Assembly (NCBI RefSeq): GCF_000955975.1
Contig: NZ_JYJF01000027.1
Span: 1-64,000, forward strand
Reading direction: 5' to 3'
Length of the DNA stretch: 64,000 bases
From: Saccharothrix sp. ST-888
Lineage (GTDB): Bacteria; Actinomycetota; Actinomycetes; Streptomycetales; Streptomycetaceae
In this document: one piece after another, positions 9,294 through 17,049 of the stretch
Layout: each line of letters starts with the position of its first letter
Numbering within the stretch: the stretch's first letter is position 1
Translations under genes and position numbers: made by a program
Notes under the pieces: generated by a model
Told to the model about the DNA's origin: nothing
The model's input: only the letters and a program-made list of their open reading frames with translations
The model's database searches: none

Positions 9294-9307
9294 GTATCGG
9301 GCGATAC
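9294..9307. promoter_or_regulatory. Palindrome GTATCGGGCGATAC before mycosin 1
   Basis: A perfect palindrome lies about 78 bp before the first mycosin gene, in a 226 bp intergenic region. It overlaps a possible -10 element (TACGAT at 9304-9309). It could be an operator, but no family consensus was recognised. Confidence 0.35.
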
Positions 9308-9384
9308 GATCGATCCGCTGCCTTCATGTGCTCGCGGGGCGCAGACGGACAACAGAAGCCTACTGACAGGGTGACGGGGAAGAG

Positions 9385-10800
9385 ATGACGCTCAGCAGGA
9401 CCATGCGCGCACTCGGCGCCACCACACTGGCCGGCGGCCTCCTCCTGACGGTCACGCCCTTCGCGAGCGCGGACCAGGTCCGCGACGCGCAGTGGGCGAA
9501 CCAGGAGTTCGACCTGCAGAAGGTCTGGTCGGTGAGCAGGGGCGACGGCGTCATCGTCGCACTGATCGACAGTGGAGTGGACGCAAGCCACCCGGACCTG
9601 TCGGGGCAGGTACTGGAGGGCTACGACCCGAGCGGGACGGGGCTGAACACGCATCCGACAGACCCGCACGGTACCAAGATGGCCGGTCTGATCGCCGCTC
9701 ATGGCCATGGGAACGGGGACGGTGCTGTCGGTCTTGCGCCGGGTGTCAAGATTCTGCCCATCTACAAGACGACGGCGGGGGACACCGACGCCATTCCCGA
9801 GGACATCAAGTGGGCTGTGGACCACCAGGCCAAGGTGATCAACATCTCGCTGGGCAATCCCATTTTCAAGAACCCCAAGATGGCGGACGCAGTCGCGTAT
9901 GCCGCGAAGAACGACGTCCTCATTGTTGTCGCGGCCGGCAACGAGGGGAATTCCTCGGTGTCCTTCCCTGCGAACGAACCGGGCGTGCTGGCGGTCGGCG
10001 CGGTGGACAAGAACAACAACATCTGGAGCAGGTCCAACCACGGACCGGAGGTCATGCTCACGGCCCCCGGCGTCGACATCGTCGGCACCGGCGCATGTGA
10101 CGGCGGGCAGTACTGCATCGGGCCCGGAACCTCCGACTCGACGGCCTACGTCTCCGCAGCAGCCGCGTTGGTCCGCGCCAAGTTCCCGAAGCTGACTGCT
10201 GGCCAGGTTGCCAACCGGTTGGTGAAGTCAGCCTTGGTGCCGCCCTCTCTCAGTGGTGCCAAGCTGCCTGATGAGCATTACGGATACGGCATCATCCGCC
10301 CGTACGAGGCGCTCACCCAGGACATCCCCGCCGGCTCGGCGCAGGGCCCGCTCGCGAAGCCTGCGGGGGCTGGTGACACGGGGAGCGGAAGCCAGACGCC
10401 CGGAGCAACTTCCCCTGGCGGCACGACCGCTGGCACAGCGGGTCCTGGATCGATCGGGCAGCCGCCGGTCATCAAGTCGTCGAACGCCAAGAGCTCCACC
10501 GTCCTCTTCGCCGCCGCCCTCGGTGTGGTGTTCCTGGCTGCTGTGATCGCGGTGATCGTGGTGGTGTCCCGTCGCCGGAAGTCCGGTCAGAGCCAGCCTG
10601 GTCAGGCCCCGTACGGTGCACAGCCCTACGGCGCTCCGCAGCAGTACGGCACTCCGCCCGCGTGGCCGCAGCAGGCCCAGCCGCCGTACCCGAACCAGCC
10701 TCAGCCGCCCTACGGAAACCAGGTTCCGCCGCCCGGCTACCCGCCCCAGCAGCCGTACCAGGACAACCCGTACGGACAGGGCGGGAACCAGCAGCACTGA
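9385..10800 (+). CDS. Mycosin-type S8 serine protease (type VII-associated), copy 1
   Basis: A 471-residue membrane-anchored subtilisin resembling MycP of ESX/type VII systems. It has an N-terminal signal peptide ending near ASA-DQ (residue 29). The catalytic residues are Asp62 (IDSGVD), His95 (HGTKMAG), Asn185 (AAGNEG) and Ser250 (GTSDSTAY). A Pro/Gly linker leads to one membrane helix near residues 372-395, then a short Arg/Lys stop and a cytoplasmic Pro/Tyr/Gln-rich tail with PYG repeats. It precedes the ESX-like and PPE-like genes of the same strand. The start has a GGGGAAGAG site just upstream. Confidence 0.92.
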   Translation: MTLSRTMRALGATTLAGGLLLTVTPFASADQVRDAQWANQEFDLQKVWSVSRGDGVIVALIDSGVDASHPDLSGQVLEGYDPSGTGLNTHPTDPHGTKMAGLIAAHGHGNGDGAVGLAPGVKILPIYKTTAGDTDAIPEDIKWAVDHQAKVINISLGNPIFKNPKMADAVAYAAKNDVLIVVAAGNEGNSSVSFPANEPGVLAVGAVDKNNNIWSRSNHGPEVMLTAPGVDIVGTGACDGGQYCIGPGTSDSTAYVSAAAALVRAKFPKLTAGQVANRLVKSALVPPSLSGAKLPDEHYGYGIIRPYEALTQDIPAGSAQGPLAKPAGAGDTGSGSQTPGATSPGGTTAGTAGPGSIGQPPVIKSSNAKSSTVLFAAALGVVFLAAVIAVIVVVSRRRKSGQSQPGQAPYGAQPYGAPQQYGTPPAWPQQAQPPYPNQPQPPYGNQVPPPGYPPQQPYQDNPYGQGGNQQH

Positions 10801-10943
10801 GGGTGTGTCAGCACCCTTTGGGTAAGCGCTACCATCGAACGCCCTAGCTATCGAGTTGCTGTCCGCCAGCTAGGACACCATCACCACCCGCCGGAGCCAG
10901 TGCCAGACGGGGAAGCATCGACACTCCAGGGGGAGAGAGCCGT

Positions 10944-11270
10944 ATGTCCGACGGATTCCGTGTCGACATCGACGAGTTGGAGGCGGTGGTCAAGCGACTG
11001 CGGGCCCTCCAACAGAACCTCGGCCAGACCGCCAACAAGTCCAAGTACAACACCGTCGTTGCCCGTTCGGACTTCGGCGGCGACTTCGCCGAGGCGCAGG
11101 CCATGTATGCGGCGCACGACAAAATGCAGCAGTTCCTGGCGGGGATGGTCTCTCAGCTGGACTCCCTGATCAACGACTTCGGGAACAAGACCAAGACGGT
11201 CAACGACGCCTACCGCAACGACGACGAGCAGCAGGTCGCGGCCATGCGGAAGCAGGAAGGGCAAGTCTGA
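10944..11270 (+). CDS. Small ESX/WXG100-like protein, copy 1
   Basis: A 108-residue, largely helical protein without a signal peptide, the size of WXG100/EspC-like type VII substrates. It contains DIDELEAVVKRLRALQQNL, a central FGGDFAEAQAMYAAHDKMQQFL helix break, and a charged C-terminal helix. No strict W-x-G is present. Its stop overlaps the start of the PPE-like gene (TGATG), so the pair is coupled and may form a heterodimer (inference). A GGGGGAGAG ribosome site precedes ATG 10944. Confidence 0.8.
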   Translation: MSDGFRVDIDELEAVVKRLRALQQNLGQTANKSKYNTVVARSDFGGDFAEAQAMYAAHDKMQQFLAGMVSQLDSLINDFGNKTKTVNDAYRNDDEQQVAAMRKQEGQV

Positions 11271-12865
11271 TGGCTGCGGACAAGACGAGCTTCGACAAGT
11301 ACGACCTCGTCCCTCTCAAGGGGATGCTCGAGAGCTCCAACCCGGGGCGGCTCAAGGAGGTCAGCGACCACTGGAAGAGCGTGGAGGCGGAGCTGCGCAG
11401 TGCAGCCACCGACCTTCAGCAGGCGGTGCAGCACGCGACCCAGAACTGGGAGGGCACAGCCTCGCAGGGTTTCGTCAGGCGAGCCGGTGAGATCCAGACC
11501 AGCATGACGAACACGGCGGACCACGCCGCCAGTACCTCCACCGCGATAAACTTCGCCGGTACGGCGCTCGATCAGGCTGCCTCGAGCATGAAGCAGATCA
11601 CCGTGCCCAGCTCGGTCGACAGCGGACTGAAGTTCGTCAGCGACCTCGGGGACCGCTCCGACGCGCAGTTCAAGGCCGACCTGGCCGGCGGCATGGACCG
11701 TTTCGCTGCCGTCAACAAGAACTACGACCAGCTGTCGGCGACCGAGATCTCGCACCAGTACGCGATCGGTGTGATGGAGCAACTGGGGCCGCAGTACACC
11801 CAGGCCGCCGGATACCTCAACACGCCCGGCGAGAGTGGATACGGAGGACGGGAGCAGGGCTTCCCGCCGAAGCCCGAGAACCCCGCTCCGGTCGGCGTCG
11901 CTCCCGAGCCCATGCCTTCCATGCCGCACAACCCGACCCCGCAGGGCCCCGGCGGTTCCGACGGTCAGGGCGGCCAGGGTGGCGGCGGCAACGTCGGTAC
12001 CCCCGGCATGCCCGGGTACCAGCCGCCGAATCTGCCGCCGCAGCACAACCCGACCTACCCGACCGGGCCCGTTACGCCGGGGCACCCGGGTGGTCCGGGT
12101 GGGCCGGTCGGCAGCATGCCGCCGATCGTGCCGCCCGCCCACACCGGGATCGACTCGCTGCCGCCCGCGCCGACCGTGCCTCCGGGCACCGGCTCGCTGC
12201 CGGGTGGCGGTCTGCCCGGCGGCGGTGTGCCCGGTGGTGGTCTGCCGGGTGGTGGTCTGCCCGGCGGCGGTGTGCCCGGTGGTGGTCTGCCCGGCGGTGG
12301 CTTCCCCGGTGGTCTGCCTGGTGGCGGTCTGCCTGGCGGTGGCCTGCCCGGTGGTGGTCGGCCCGGTGGCGGTAGGACCGTCCCGACCGGCAGCCGTCCG
12401 GGCGCGGGTTCGACCGGTGGTGGGGGTGCCGGGGCCGGTGCGGGCGCGGGCCGTGGTGCGGCCGGCGGTGCCGGCGGGTCCGGTGCGGGTGCCGCAGGTG
12501 GTGCGGGCGCGGGCCAGGGCCGTCCGGGCATGCCCGGTATGGGCGGGGCGCACGCCGGTGGCGCCGGTGCGGGTGGCAAGGGCGCGGCCGGCAAGGGCGG
12601 CAGCGGCCTGGTCCGGCGCAGCGGCGGAACGGTCGGCGGTGCCCGTCCCGGCAGTGCCAGCGGTCGGGCCTTCACCGAGGGTGGTTCGGGCCTGGGCAAG
12701 GCCCGCGCCAACGGCACCCAGGGTGCGGCCGGAGCCCACGGGGCTCCCGGCGGCGCGGCCGGCAACAAGAAGAAGGGCAAGAACGGCAACCGGCCGGACT
12801 ACCTCGTCGAGGACGAGGACACCTGGCGTACCGGAGGCTCGGCCAACCCGCCGGTCATCGAGTAG
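11270..12865 (+). CDS. PPE/WXG-like type VII substrate with Gly/Pro-rich domain, copy 1
   Basis: A 531-residue protein without a signal peptide. Residues 1-190 are helical, with a W-E-G turn (NWEGTASQGF, near residue 59) typical of WXG/PPE-like substrates. Residues 195-470 are Pro/Gly-rich, with long runs of (L/V)PGGG units encoded by a DNA minisatellite. The last 60 residues change to an Ala/Lys/Arg-rich segment ending in RPDYLVEDEDTW and 12 more residues. Y-L-V-E-D matches the YxxxD/E type VII export motif. The same tail ends the PPE-like protein at 42928-44298. Confidence 0.82.
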   Translation: MAADKTSFDKYDLVPLKGMLESSNPGRLKEVSDHWKSVEAELRSAATDLQQAVQHATQNWEGTASQGFVRRAGEIQTSMTNTADHAASTSTAINFAGTALDQAASSMKQITVPSSVDSGLKFVSDLGDRSDAQFKADLAGGMDRFAAVNKNYDQLSATEISHQYAIGVMEQLGPQYTQAAGYLNTPGESGYGGREQGFPPKPENPAPVGVAPEPMPSMPHNPTPQGPGGSDGQGGQGGGGNVGTPGMPGYQPPNLPPQHNPTYPTGPVTPGHPGGPGGPVGSMPPIVPPAHTGIDSLPPAPTVPPGTGSLPGGGLPGGGVPGGGLPGGGLPGGGVPGGGLPGGGFPGGLPGGGLPGGGLPGGGRPGGGRTVPTGSRPGAGSTGGGGAGAGAGAGRGAAGGAGGSGAGAAGGAGAGQGRPGMPGMGGAHAGGAGAGGKGAAGKGGSGLVRRSGGTVGGARPGSASGRAFTEGGSGLGKARANGTQGAAGAHGAPGGAAGNKKKGKNGNRPDYLVEDEDTWRTGGSANPPVIE

Positions 12866-12884
12866 CCGACTGTCGGACTGAAAC

Positions 12885-12916
12885 GTGGGGCGTTCTCCAG
12901 CCGGAGGGCGCCCCAC
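12885..12916 (+). terminator. Hairpin terminator after PPE-like gene 1
   Basis: Arms GTGGGGCG (12885-12892) and CGCCCCAC (12909-12916) enclose an inner CTCC/GGAG stem. The hairpin lies 20 bp after the stop and is followed by GGGCTTTGG. It fits a factor-independent terminator for the type VII cluster. Confidence 0.75.
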
Positions 12917-12974
12917 GGGCTTTGGTGCTGCGGATTTCCCGAAAATGTCCGGCCTCATAATGCCGGGGAATGCC

Positions 12975-13012
12975 GAATTGCCGATCGGCGGTAATTCTCC
13001 GATCGGCAATTC
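12975..13012. repeat. 14-bp perfect inverted repeat between PPE-like gene 1 and tRNA-Cys
   Basis: GAATTGCCGATCGG (12975-12988) and its exact complement (12999-13012) are separated by 10 nt. The repeat sits 5 bp beyond the 3' end of tRNA-Cys, so it most likely terminates that transcript. It is AT-richer than its surroundings and has no T-run. Confidence 0.65.
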
Positions 13013-13017
13013 GAGTG

Positions 13018-13092
13018 TGGAGGCCATGACGGGAATCGAACCCGTGTAAACCGCTTTGCAGGCGGTTCCCTAAACCACTCGGGCACACGGCC
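13018..13092 (-). tRNA. tRNA-Cys (GCA), CCA encoded
   Basis: The minus strand folds as a cloverleaf. The acceptor stem pairs GGCCGTG with CATGGCC with one G-U pair. The anticodon stem ACCGC/GCGGT holds loop CTGCAAA with anticodon GCA. The T arm is ACGGG TTCGATT CCCGT. The discriminator base is T, as expected for tRNA-Cys, and CCA is encoded. A cysteine-rich mini-ORF ends 44 bp upstream on the same strand. Confidence 0.96.
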
Positions 13093-13136
13093 GTGGACGG
13101 CGGCGGATGCTGGTCCGCGCCAGGTGGAGGCTGTAC

Positions 13137-13256
13137 TCAGGCGCTACAGGGGCTGCAGGTGTAACCGGCGCTACAGGTGCCACGCGGGCCACAGGCGGGA
13201 CAACAGGGAGCGGCGCAGGTGTGCGGCAGTGCGATGGTCGCCGTCCTCCTGCTCAT
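13137..13256 (-). CDS. Cysteine-rich 39-residue mini-ORF upstream of tRNA-Cys
   Basis: The ORF starts MSRRTATIALPHTC and contains 7 cysteines in its last 26 residues, including a C-C-x-x-C group. Five of the seven use TGT, unusual in this GC-rich genome. AGGAG lies 6 nt before the ATG. A TTGACG/TAAGAT-like promoter lies about 60-90 bp upstream, and tRNA-Cys follows 44 bp downstream. It is not a family I recognise. It may be a cysteine-sensing leader, or a small metal-binding or secreted peptide. The sequence is somewhat repetitive, so chance is possible. Confidence 0.45.
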   Translation of the reverse strand: MSRRTATIALPHTCAAPCCPACGPRGTCSAGYTCSPCSA

Positions 13257-13312
13257 GGCCTGCTCCTGTCGTTTCTGCCCCGATTCAACCGGGGTGCCGC
13301 GTCGATGAATTC

Positions 13313-13343
13313 ATCTTATGCGGGAACCGGTGGGGCACGTCAA
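13313..13343 (-). promoter_or_regulatory. Putative promoter for the Cys-rich ORF and tRNA-Cys
   Basis: On the minus strand TTGACG (13338-13343) stands 19 nt before TAAGAT (13313-13318); read as CATAAG, the spacing is 17 nt. This resembles a housekeeping promoter and would start near 13305. It would transcribe the mini-ORF and then tRNA-Cys. Confidence 0.5.
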
Positions 13344-13406
13344 TATCCGAATATGAATTCTGTGTGTCGTCCTGTGCTACCGTCGAGAGCAGGTGAGTTG
13401 ATCACC

Positions 13407-13446
13407 CCGGACGAGGCGCGTCGTACCCGGTATGACAAGACGGCGC
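13407..13446 (+). ncRNA. Guanidine-III riboswitch (ykkC-III)
   Basis: The segment reads CCGGACGAGGCGCG, then TCGTACCCGGT, then GACAAGACGGCGC. It matches the guanidine-III riboswitch, in which CCGG pairs with CCGG as a pseudoknot and GCGYCGT pairs with ACGGCGC. The one change in the second stem gives a U-G pair. It lies 60 nt before the SMR exporter start. This class binds guanidinium and turns on guanidine carriers, normally by freeing the ribosome site. Confidence 0.92.
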
Positions 13447-13506
13447 AGTACAGCGGCAGGGCCCGGCAGGGCTCGGCCGTCCACTACTGCGGAGGAGCGT
13501 CCCGTC

Positions 13507-13821
13507 ATGGCCTGGTCGGTTCTGATCGTCGCCGGTGTGCTGGAGACCGTGTGGGCGGTGGCGCTGGAGGCGTCCAAGGGGTTCTCGCGGCTGGTGCCGA
13601 GCCTGGTGTTCGTGGTGGCGCTGGCGTTGAGCATGGCCGGACTGGCGTACGCGATGCGGAGCATCCCGTTGGGGACGGGCTACGCGGTGTGGGTGGGGAT
13701 CGGTGCGATCGGTACCGCGCTGTACGGCATGGCGGTGATGGGCGACGCGGCGACGGCGGCCCGGGTGACCTGCCTGGTGCTGATTCTCGGTGGCGTGGCG
13801 GGGCTGAAGGTTCTGCACTGA
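13507..13821 (+). CDS. gdx: Guanidinium exporter, SMR family (Gdx/SugE)
   Basis: A 104-residue, four-helix small multidrug resistance protein. Glu13 in GVLETVWAVALEASKG is the conserved membrane-embedded proton/substrate residue, and the W-A-V-A-L-E-A-S-x-G pattern is Gdx/SugE-like. SIPLGTGYAVWVGIGAIGT is the third-helix signature. GGAGGAG lies 8 nt before the ATG. A guanidine-III riboswitch upstream supports guanidinium/proton antiport rather than broad drug export. Confidence 0.92.
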   Translation: MAWSVLIVAGVLETVWAVALEASKGFSRLVPSLVFVVALALSMAGLAYAMRSIPLGTGYAVWVGIGAIGTALYGMAVMGDAATAARVTCLVLILGGVAGLKVLH

Positions 13822-13909
13822 CGCCGGTGGCCCGCTGGGGTCCTAGGACCGATGGGGGAGCGGCCGCGGGACCGCAGGTCAGGAGTGAATCGGTTAATAG
13901 GCACTTACC

Positions 13910-15367
13910 ATGATGGGCATGACCACGGCCTCCTCCACCTCCGCCACGACCTCGTCCGCCGCGACCGCGACACAGACCGGTGGCGACACCGGAGGAGTCC
14001 TCGGCGCCCCGTACCGGGCGCTGACCCTGGGCATAGTCTCGGTCGTCCTGCTGCTGGCCTTCGAGGCGACGGCGGTGAACACCGCGATGCCGGTGGCGGC
14101 CCGCCAGCTCGACGGGCTCGGACTGTACGCCTTCGCCTTCTCCGGCTACTTCACCAGCACGCTCTTCGCGCTGGTGGTCTCCGGGCAGTGGTGCGACCGC
14201 AAGGGGCCGATGGGGCCGCTGCTCTCCGGGATCGTGGTGTTCGGGGCCGGTCTGGTGGTGGCGGGGACGGCGGCCGACATGTGGCTGTTCGTCGCCGGGC
14301 GGGCGATCCAGGGGCTGGGCGGCGGGCTGGTGATCGTCGCGCTGTACGTCGTGGTCGGACGGGCGTTTCCCGAGCGGCTGCGCCCGTCGGTGTTCGCGGC
14401 GTTCTCCGCTGCCTGGGTCCTGCCGTCCATCCTCGGTCCTGCGGTGTCGGGCGCGGTGACCCAGCACCTGGGCTGGCGCTGGGTGTTCCTGGCCGTACCG
14501 GTGCTGATCCTGCTGCCGCTGGCGGTGATGGGACCGGCGCTGCACCGCAGCGAGCGGGAGCAGCGGAGGTCGGCGGCAGCGCCGCGTCCGGAGTTCGACC
14601 GCAGGCGTTCGGGGTTCGCGGCGATGGCCGCACTCGGCGCGGGCCTGCTGCAGTACGCGGGCCAGCGGCTCGACCTGCTCGCGATCCTCCCGGGGCTGGC
14701 GGGCGCCGGACTGCTGCTTCCGGCCGTGCTGCGGCTGCTGCCCGCAGGCACGCTGCGGGCGGCGCGCGGACTGCCGGCGGTGATCCTGCTGCGCGGGGTG
14801 GCGGCGGGTGCGTTCTTCGCCTCGGAGGCCTTCATCCCGCTGATGATGGTGACCCGGCGCGGCCTCTCCCCGACGCTGGCCGGCCTGACGCTGACCAGTG
14901 GCGGGCTCTCCTGGGCGCTGGGCTCCTGGCTGCAGGGGCGCCCCGGTCTGCAGCGCCACCGGGAGACGATGATCCGGCTCGGCTTCGTGCTGACGGCCGT
15001 GGCGATAGCGGGGACGACGCTGGTACTGGTGCCGGCCGTACCGACCTGGGCGGCGTCGGTGGCCTGGGCCGTGGGCGGGATGGGCATGGGCCTGGCGGTG
15101 GCGAGCATCAGCGTGCTGATGATGAAGCTGTCCGCCCCCGAGGACGCCGGGGCCAACTCGGCCGCACTGCAGATGAGCGACGCGCTGGGCAACGTCCTGC
15201 TGATCGGCCTGTCCGGAGTGCTCTTCGCGGGCCTGGGCGGCGGCTCGCTGGCGGCCGCCCGGGACTCGCCGGTACCGGCGGCGGCGTTCGCGGTGATCTT
15301 CCTGGTGATGACCGGCGTGGCACTGTTCGGCGCGCTGGTCTCGGGCCGGGTGCGGCCCCGCTCCTGA
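13910..15367 (+). CDS. MFS transporter (drug-efflux type)
   Basis: A 485-residue major facilitator with about 12-14 membrane helices after a Ser/Thr/Ala-rich N-terminal tail of 30 residues. GQWCDRKGP near residue 100 is the loop 2-3 motif A. LTLGIVSVVLLLAFEATAVNTAMP is the first helix, typical of the drug:proton antiporter families. The start may be ATG 13910, 13913 or 13919, none with a ribosome site. TAATAG at 13895-13900 could be a -10 for a nearly leaderless transcript. The substrate is unknown. Confidence 0.85.
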   Translation: MMGMTTASSTSATTSSAATATQTGGDTGGVLGAPYRALTLGIVSVVLLLAFEATAVNTAMPVAARQLDGLGLYAFAFSGYFTSTLFALVVSGQWCDRKGPMGPLLSGIVVFGAGLVVAGTAADMWLFVAGRAIQGLGGGLVIVALYVVVGRAFPERLRPSVFAAFSAAWVLPSILGPAVSGAVTQHLGWRWVFLAVPVLILLPLAVMGPALHRSEREQRRSAAAPRPEFDRRRSGFAAMAALGAGLLQYAGQRLDLLAILPGLAGAGLLLPAVLRLLPAGTLRAARGLPAVILLRGVAAGAFFASEAFIPLMMVTRRGLSPTLAGLTLTSGGLSWALGSWLQGRPGLQRHRETMIRLGFVLTAVAIAGTTLVLVPAVPTWAASVAWAVGGMGMGLAVASISVLMMKLSAPEDAGANSAALQMSDALGNVLLIGLSGVLFAGLGGGSLAAARDSPVPAAAFAVIFLVMTGVALFGALVSGRVRPRS

Positions 15368-15396
15368 AGGCGGGGGCCCGCCCCTGAGCAAGCGGG

Positions 15397-16668
15397 TCAG
15401 GAGGAGGCAGCGGCGGACGGGGCAGGGGCCGCGTTGGGGGTGCCGAGAAGGGTCTCCCAGCCGCCGGCCGGTGCCTCGCCGGGGCCGAGTGACTGCAGCT
15501 TGCGCAGCACCGCGGGGTCCTGCGCCTCCAGCCAGTGCACCAGCTGGCGGAACGACACCAGCCGTACGTCGGGGCGTTGGGCGATCACCTTGAAGGCGTC
15601 CTCGACGGCGTCCATGTAGATGCCGCCGTTCCACTCCTCGAAGTGGTTGCCGATGTAGAACGGCGCCCGGTTGGTGGTGTACGCCCGCTCGAAGCCCGCC
15701 AGGTAGGAGTCGCGGGCCTGGGTGCGCCAGCCCGGGTACATGCCGGAGTCGCCCTTGGTGTTGGCACCGGACTGGTTGAACATGATGTTGTAGTCCATCG
15801 ACAGCACCTGGAAGGTGTGCCCGGGGAAGGGAACGGACTGCAGCGGGAAGTCCCACAGTGCCCCGCCCGCGAGCTTCTGCGGCCAGATCTGGAGCCCGCC
15901 GGGGCCGCTGCTGTCGTACTTCCAGCCGCGCTCGGCCGCCGTGGGCAGCAGACCGCGCTGGCCTTCCAGGCAGGGCGTGCGGCCGCCGATCAGTTCCTTC
16001 CGGTAGTCGAAGGGCAGGGCGGGCAGGTCGGTGAAGCCGGTGTTGGTCTTCCAGTTCATGACGAAGTCCATCGCCTGCTCGATCTCGCTGTCCCACTCCT
16101 CGGGCGACCAGTTGGCGACGCCGGTGGTGCCGCAGAAGTGCCCGTTGAAGTGGGTGCCGATCTCGTGCCCCTCCAGCCAGGCGGCGCCGATCTGTTCCAG
16201 GGTGTCGTGGATGTGCTGGTCGTTGAGGTAGCCGATGTCGCTGGCGCCGGCCGGGTGCTGCGGCGGGTGGTACAGCTCGCGCTTGGACTCGGGCAGCAGG
16301 TAGAGGCCGCTGAGGAAGAAGGTCATCGACGCGCTGTGTTCCTTGGCGAGGTCCCGGAAGCGGCTGAACAGCCGGTTGTCCAGCTCACCCGCGCCGTCCC
16401 AGGAGAAGACCACGAACTGCGGCGGGTGCTCGCCCGGCCTGAGCGGCTCGGCCGTCGGCTGGTGCGGCTGCGGACCGGTGTCGGCGGTCGAACCGTCCCC
16501 GATCAGGACGGGGGCGGGCGGCTTGGGGGTGCCGCTGGGACGGTGGCCCGAGCGGGCGCCGGATGGAGCCGCCGGATACCCGCCGCCGGAGCTCGCGCAG
16601 CCCGCCGCCAGGGTGGCTGCGGCGCCGGCGCCGGCGGCCAACAGGGTCCTGCGGGAGAGTGCGTCCAT
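15397..16668 (-). CDS. Lipoprotein with polysaccharide-deacetylase-like fold
   Basis: A 423-residue exported protein. MDALSRRTLLAAGAGAA followed by LAAGC is a Tat-type signal (S-R-R-T-L-L) joined to a lipobox. After a Pro/Gly/Ser linker, residues from about 95 read FVVFSWDGAGE, then MTFFLSGLYLLP, then GHEIGTHFNGHFC. This resembles NodB-fold deacetylases (the first strand Asp and the H-E-I-G-T-H metal motif). It probably modifies a cell-surface polysaccharide. The start at 16668 gives the signal peptide and excludes an upstream non-coding extension. Confidence 0.85.
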   Translation of the reverse strand: MDALSRRTLLAAGAGAAATLAAGCASSGGGYPAAPSGARSGHRPSGTPKPPAPVLIGDGSTADTGPQPHQPTAEPLRPGEHPPQFVVFSWDGAGELDNRLFSRFRDLAKEHSASMTFFLSGLYLLPESKRELYHPPQHPAGASDIGYLNDQHIHDTLEQIGAAWLEGHEIGTHFNGHFCGTTGVANWSPEEWDSEIEQAMDFVMNWKTNTGFTDLPALPFDYRKELIGGRTPCLEGQRGLLPTAAERGWKYDSSGPGGLQIWPQKLAGGALWDFPLQSVPFPGHTFQVLSMDYNIMFNQSGANTKGDSGMYPGWRTQARDSYLAGFERAYTTNRAPFYIGNHFEEWNGGIYMDAVEDAFKVIAQRPDVRLVSFRQLVHWLEAQDPAVLRKLQSLGPGEAPAGGWETLLGTPNAAPAPSAAASS

Positions 16669-17049
16669 GATCACGTCCAGTCCTGGAGGCGCCCATGCAG
16701 GGAGAACCCCTGCAGAGGGGGGAAGGCCATGGGGGTCGGCGGTCCGGAAGACTCCGAGAGCTGCGTCGGTACGGGCCGGATCGGCCCACAGCATCGCATG
16801 CGACGAGCCGTCAGCCCGGTAAGGCGGGGCGCAGCGTAGGGTGATCCACGGGTTCGCGGCCGACGGCTCACCCGCCCGGAGCAGCTGCCCGTCGGACGGC
16901 CGGCGGACCGGGGTGAGGCGGCGCCAGGCGGTGGGGGCACAGGCACCCCGACCGCCCCGGAGCGAGCCCACAGGACCAGTTGCCCGCAGGACCGCAGGCC
17001 CGCCCGAGCGCGGCGGCCGCGTTCAGTACGGCCCGGAGGTGCGCCCGTC
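16669..17049. other. Divergent promoter region (lipoprotein / lysyltransferase)
   Basis: About 380 bp between two divergent genes. It shows only short GC inverted repeats, for example CAGGG and CCCTG around 16700-16720. No promoter consensus or small gene is convincing. Confidence 0.4.

Noticed and set aside
12200..12400. Short repeated units that at first look like a CRISPR or minisatellite array
   Set aside because: They are in frame and encode PGGG repeats of the PPE-like protein; there are no spacers.
13839..13850. GGTCCTAGGACC palindrome after gdx
   Set aside because: A 12-bp palindrome is not rare here, it lies just past gdx, and no regulator gene is near; too weak for a call.
13107..13913. 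Plus-strand frame with GATG-type repeats running through the riboswitch
   Set aside because: It overlaps the guanidine-III riboswitch and reads gdx in the wrong frame. The repeat translation is a by-product of the DNA repeats.
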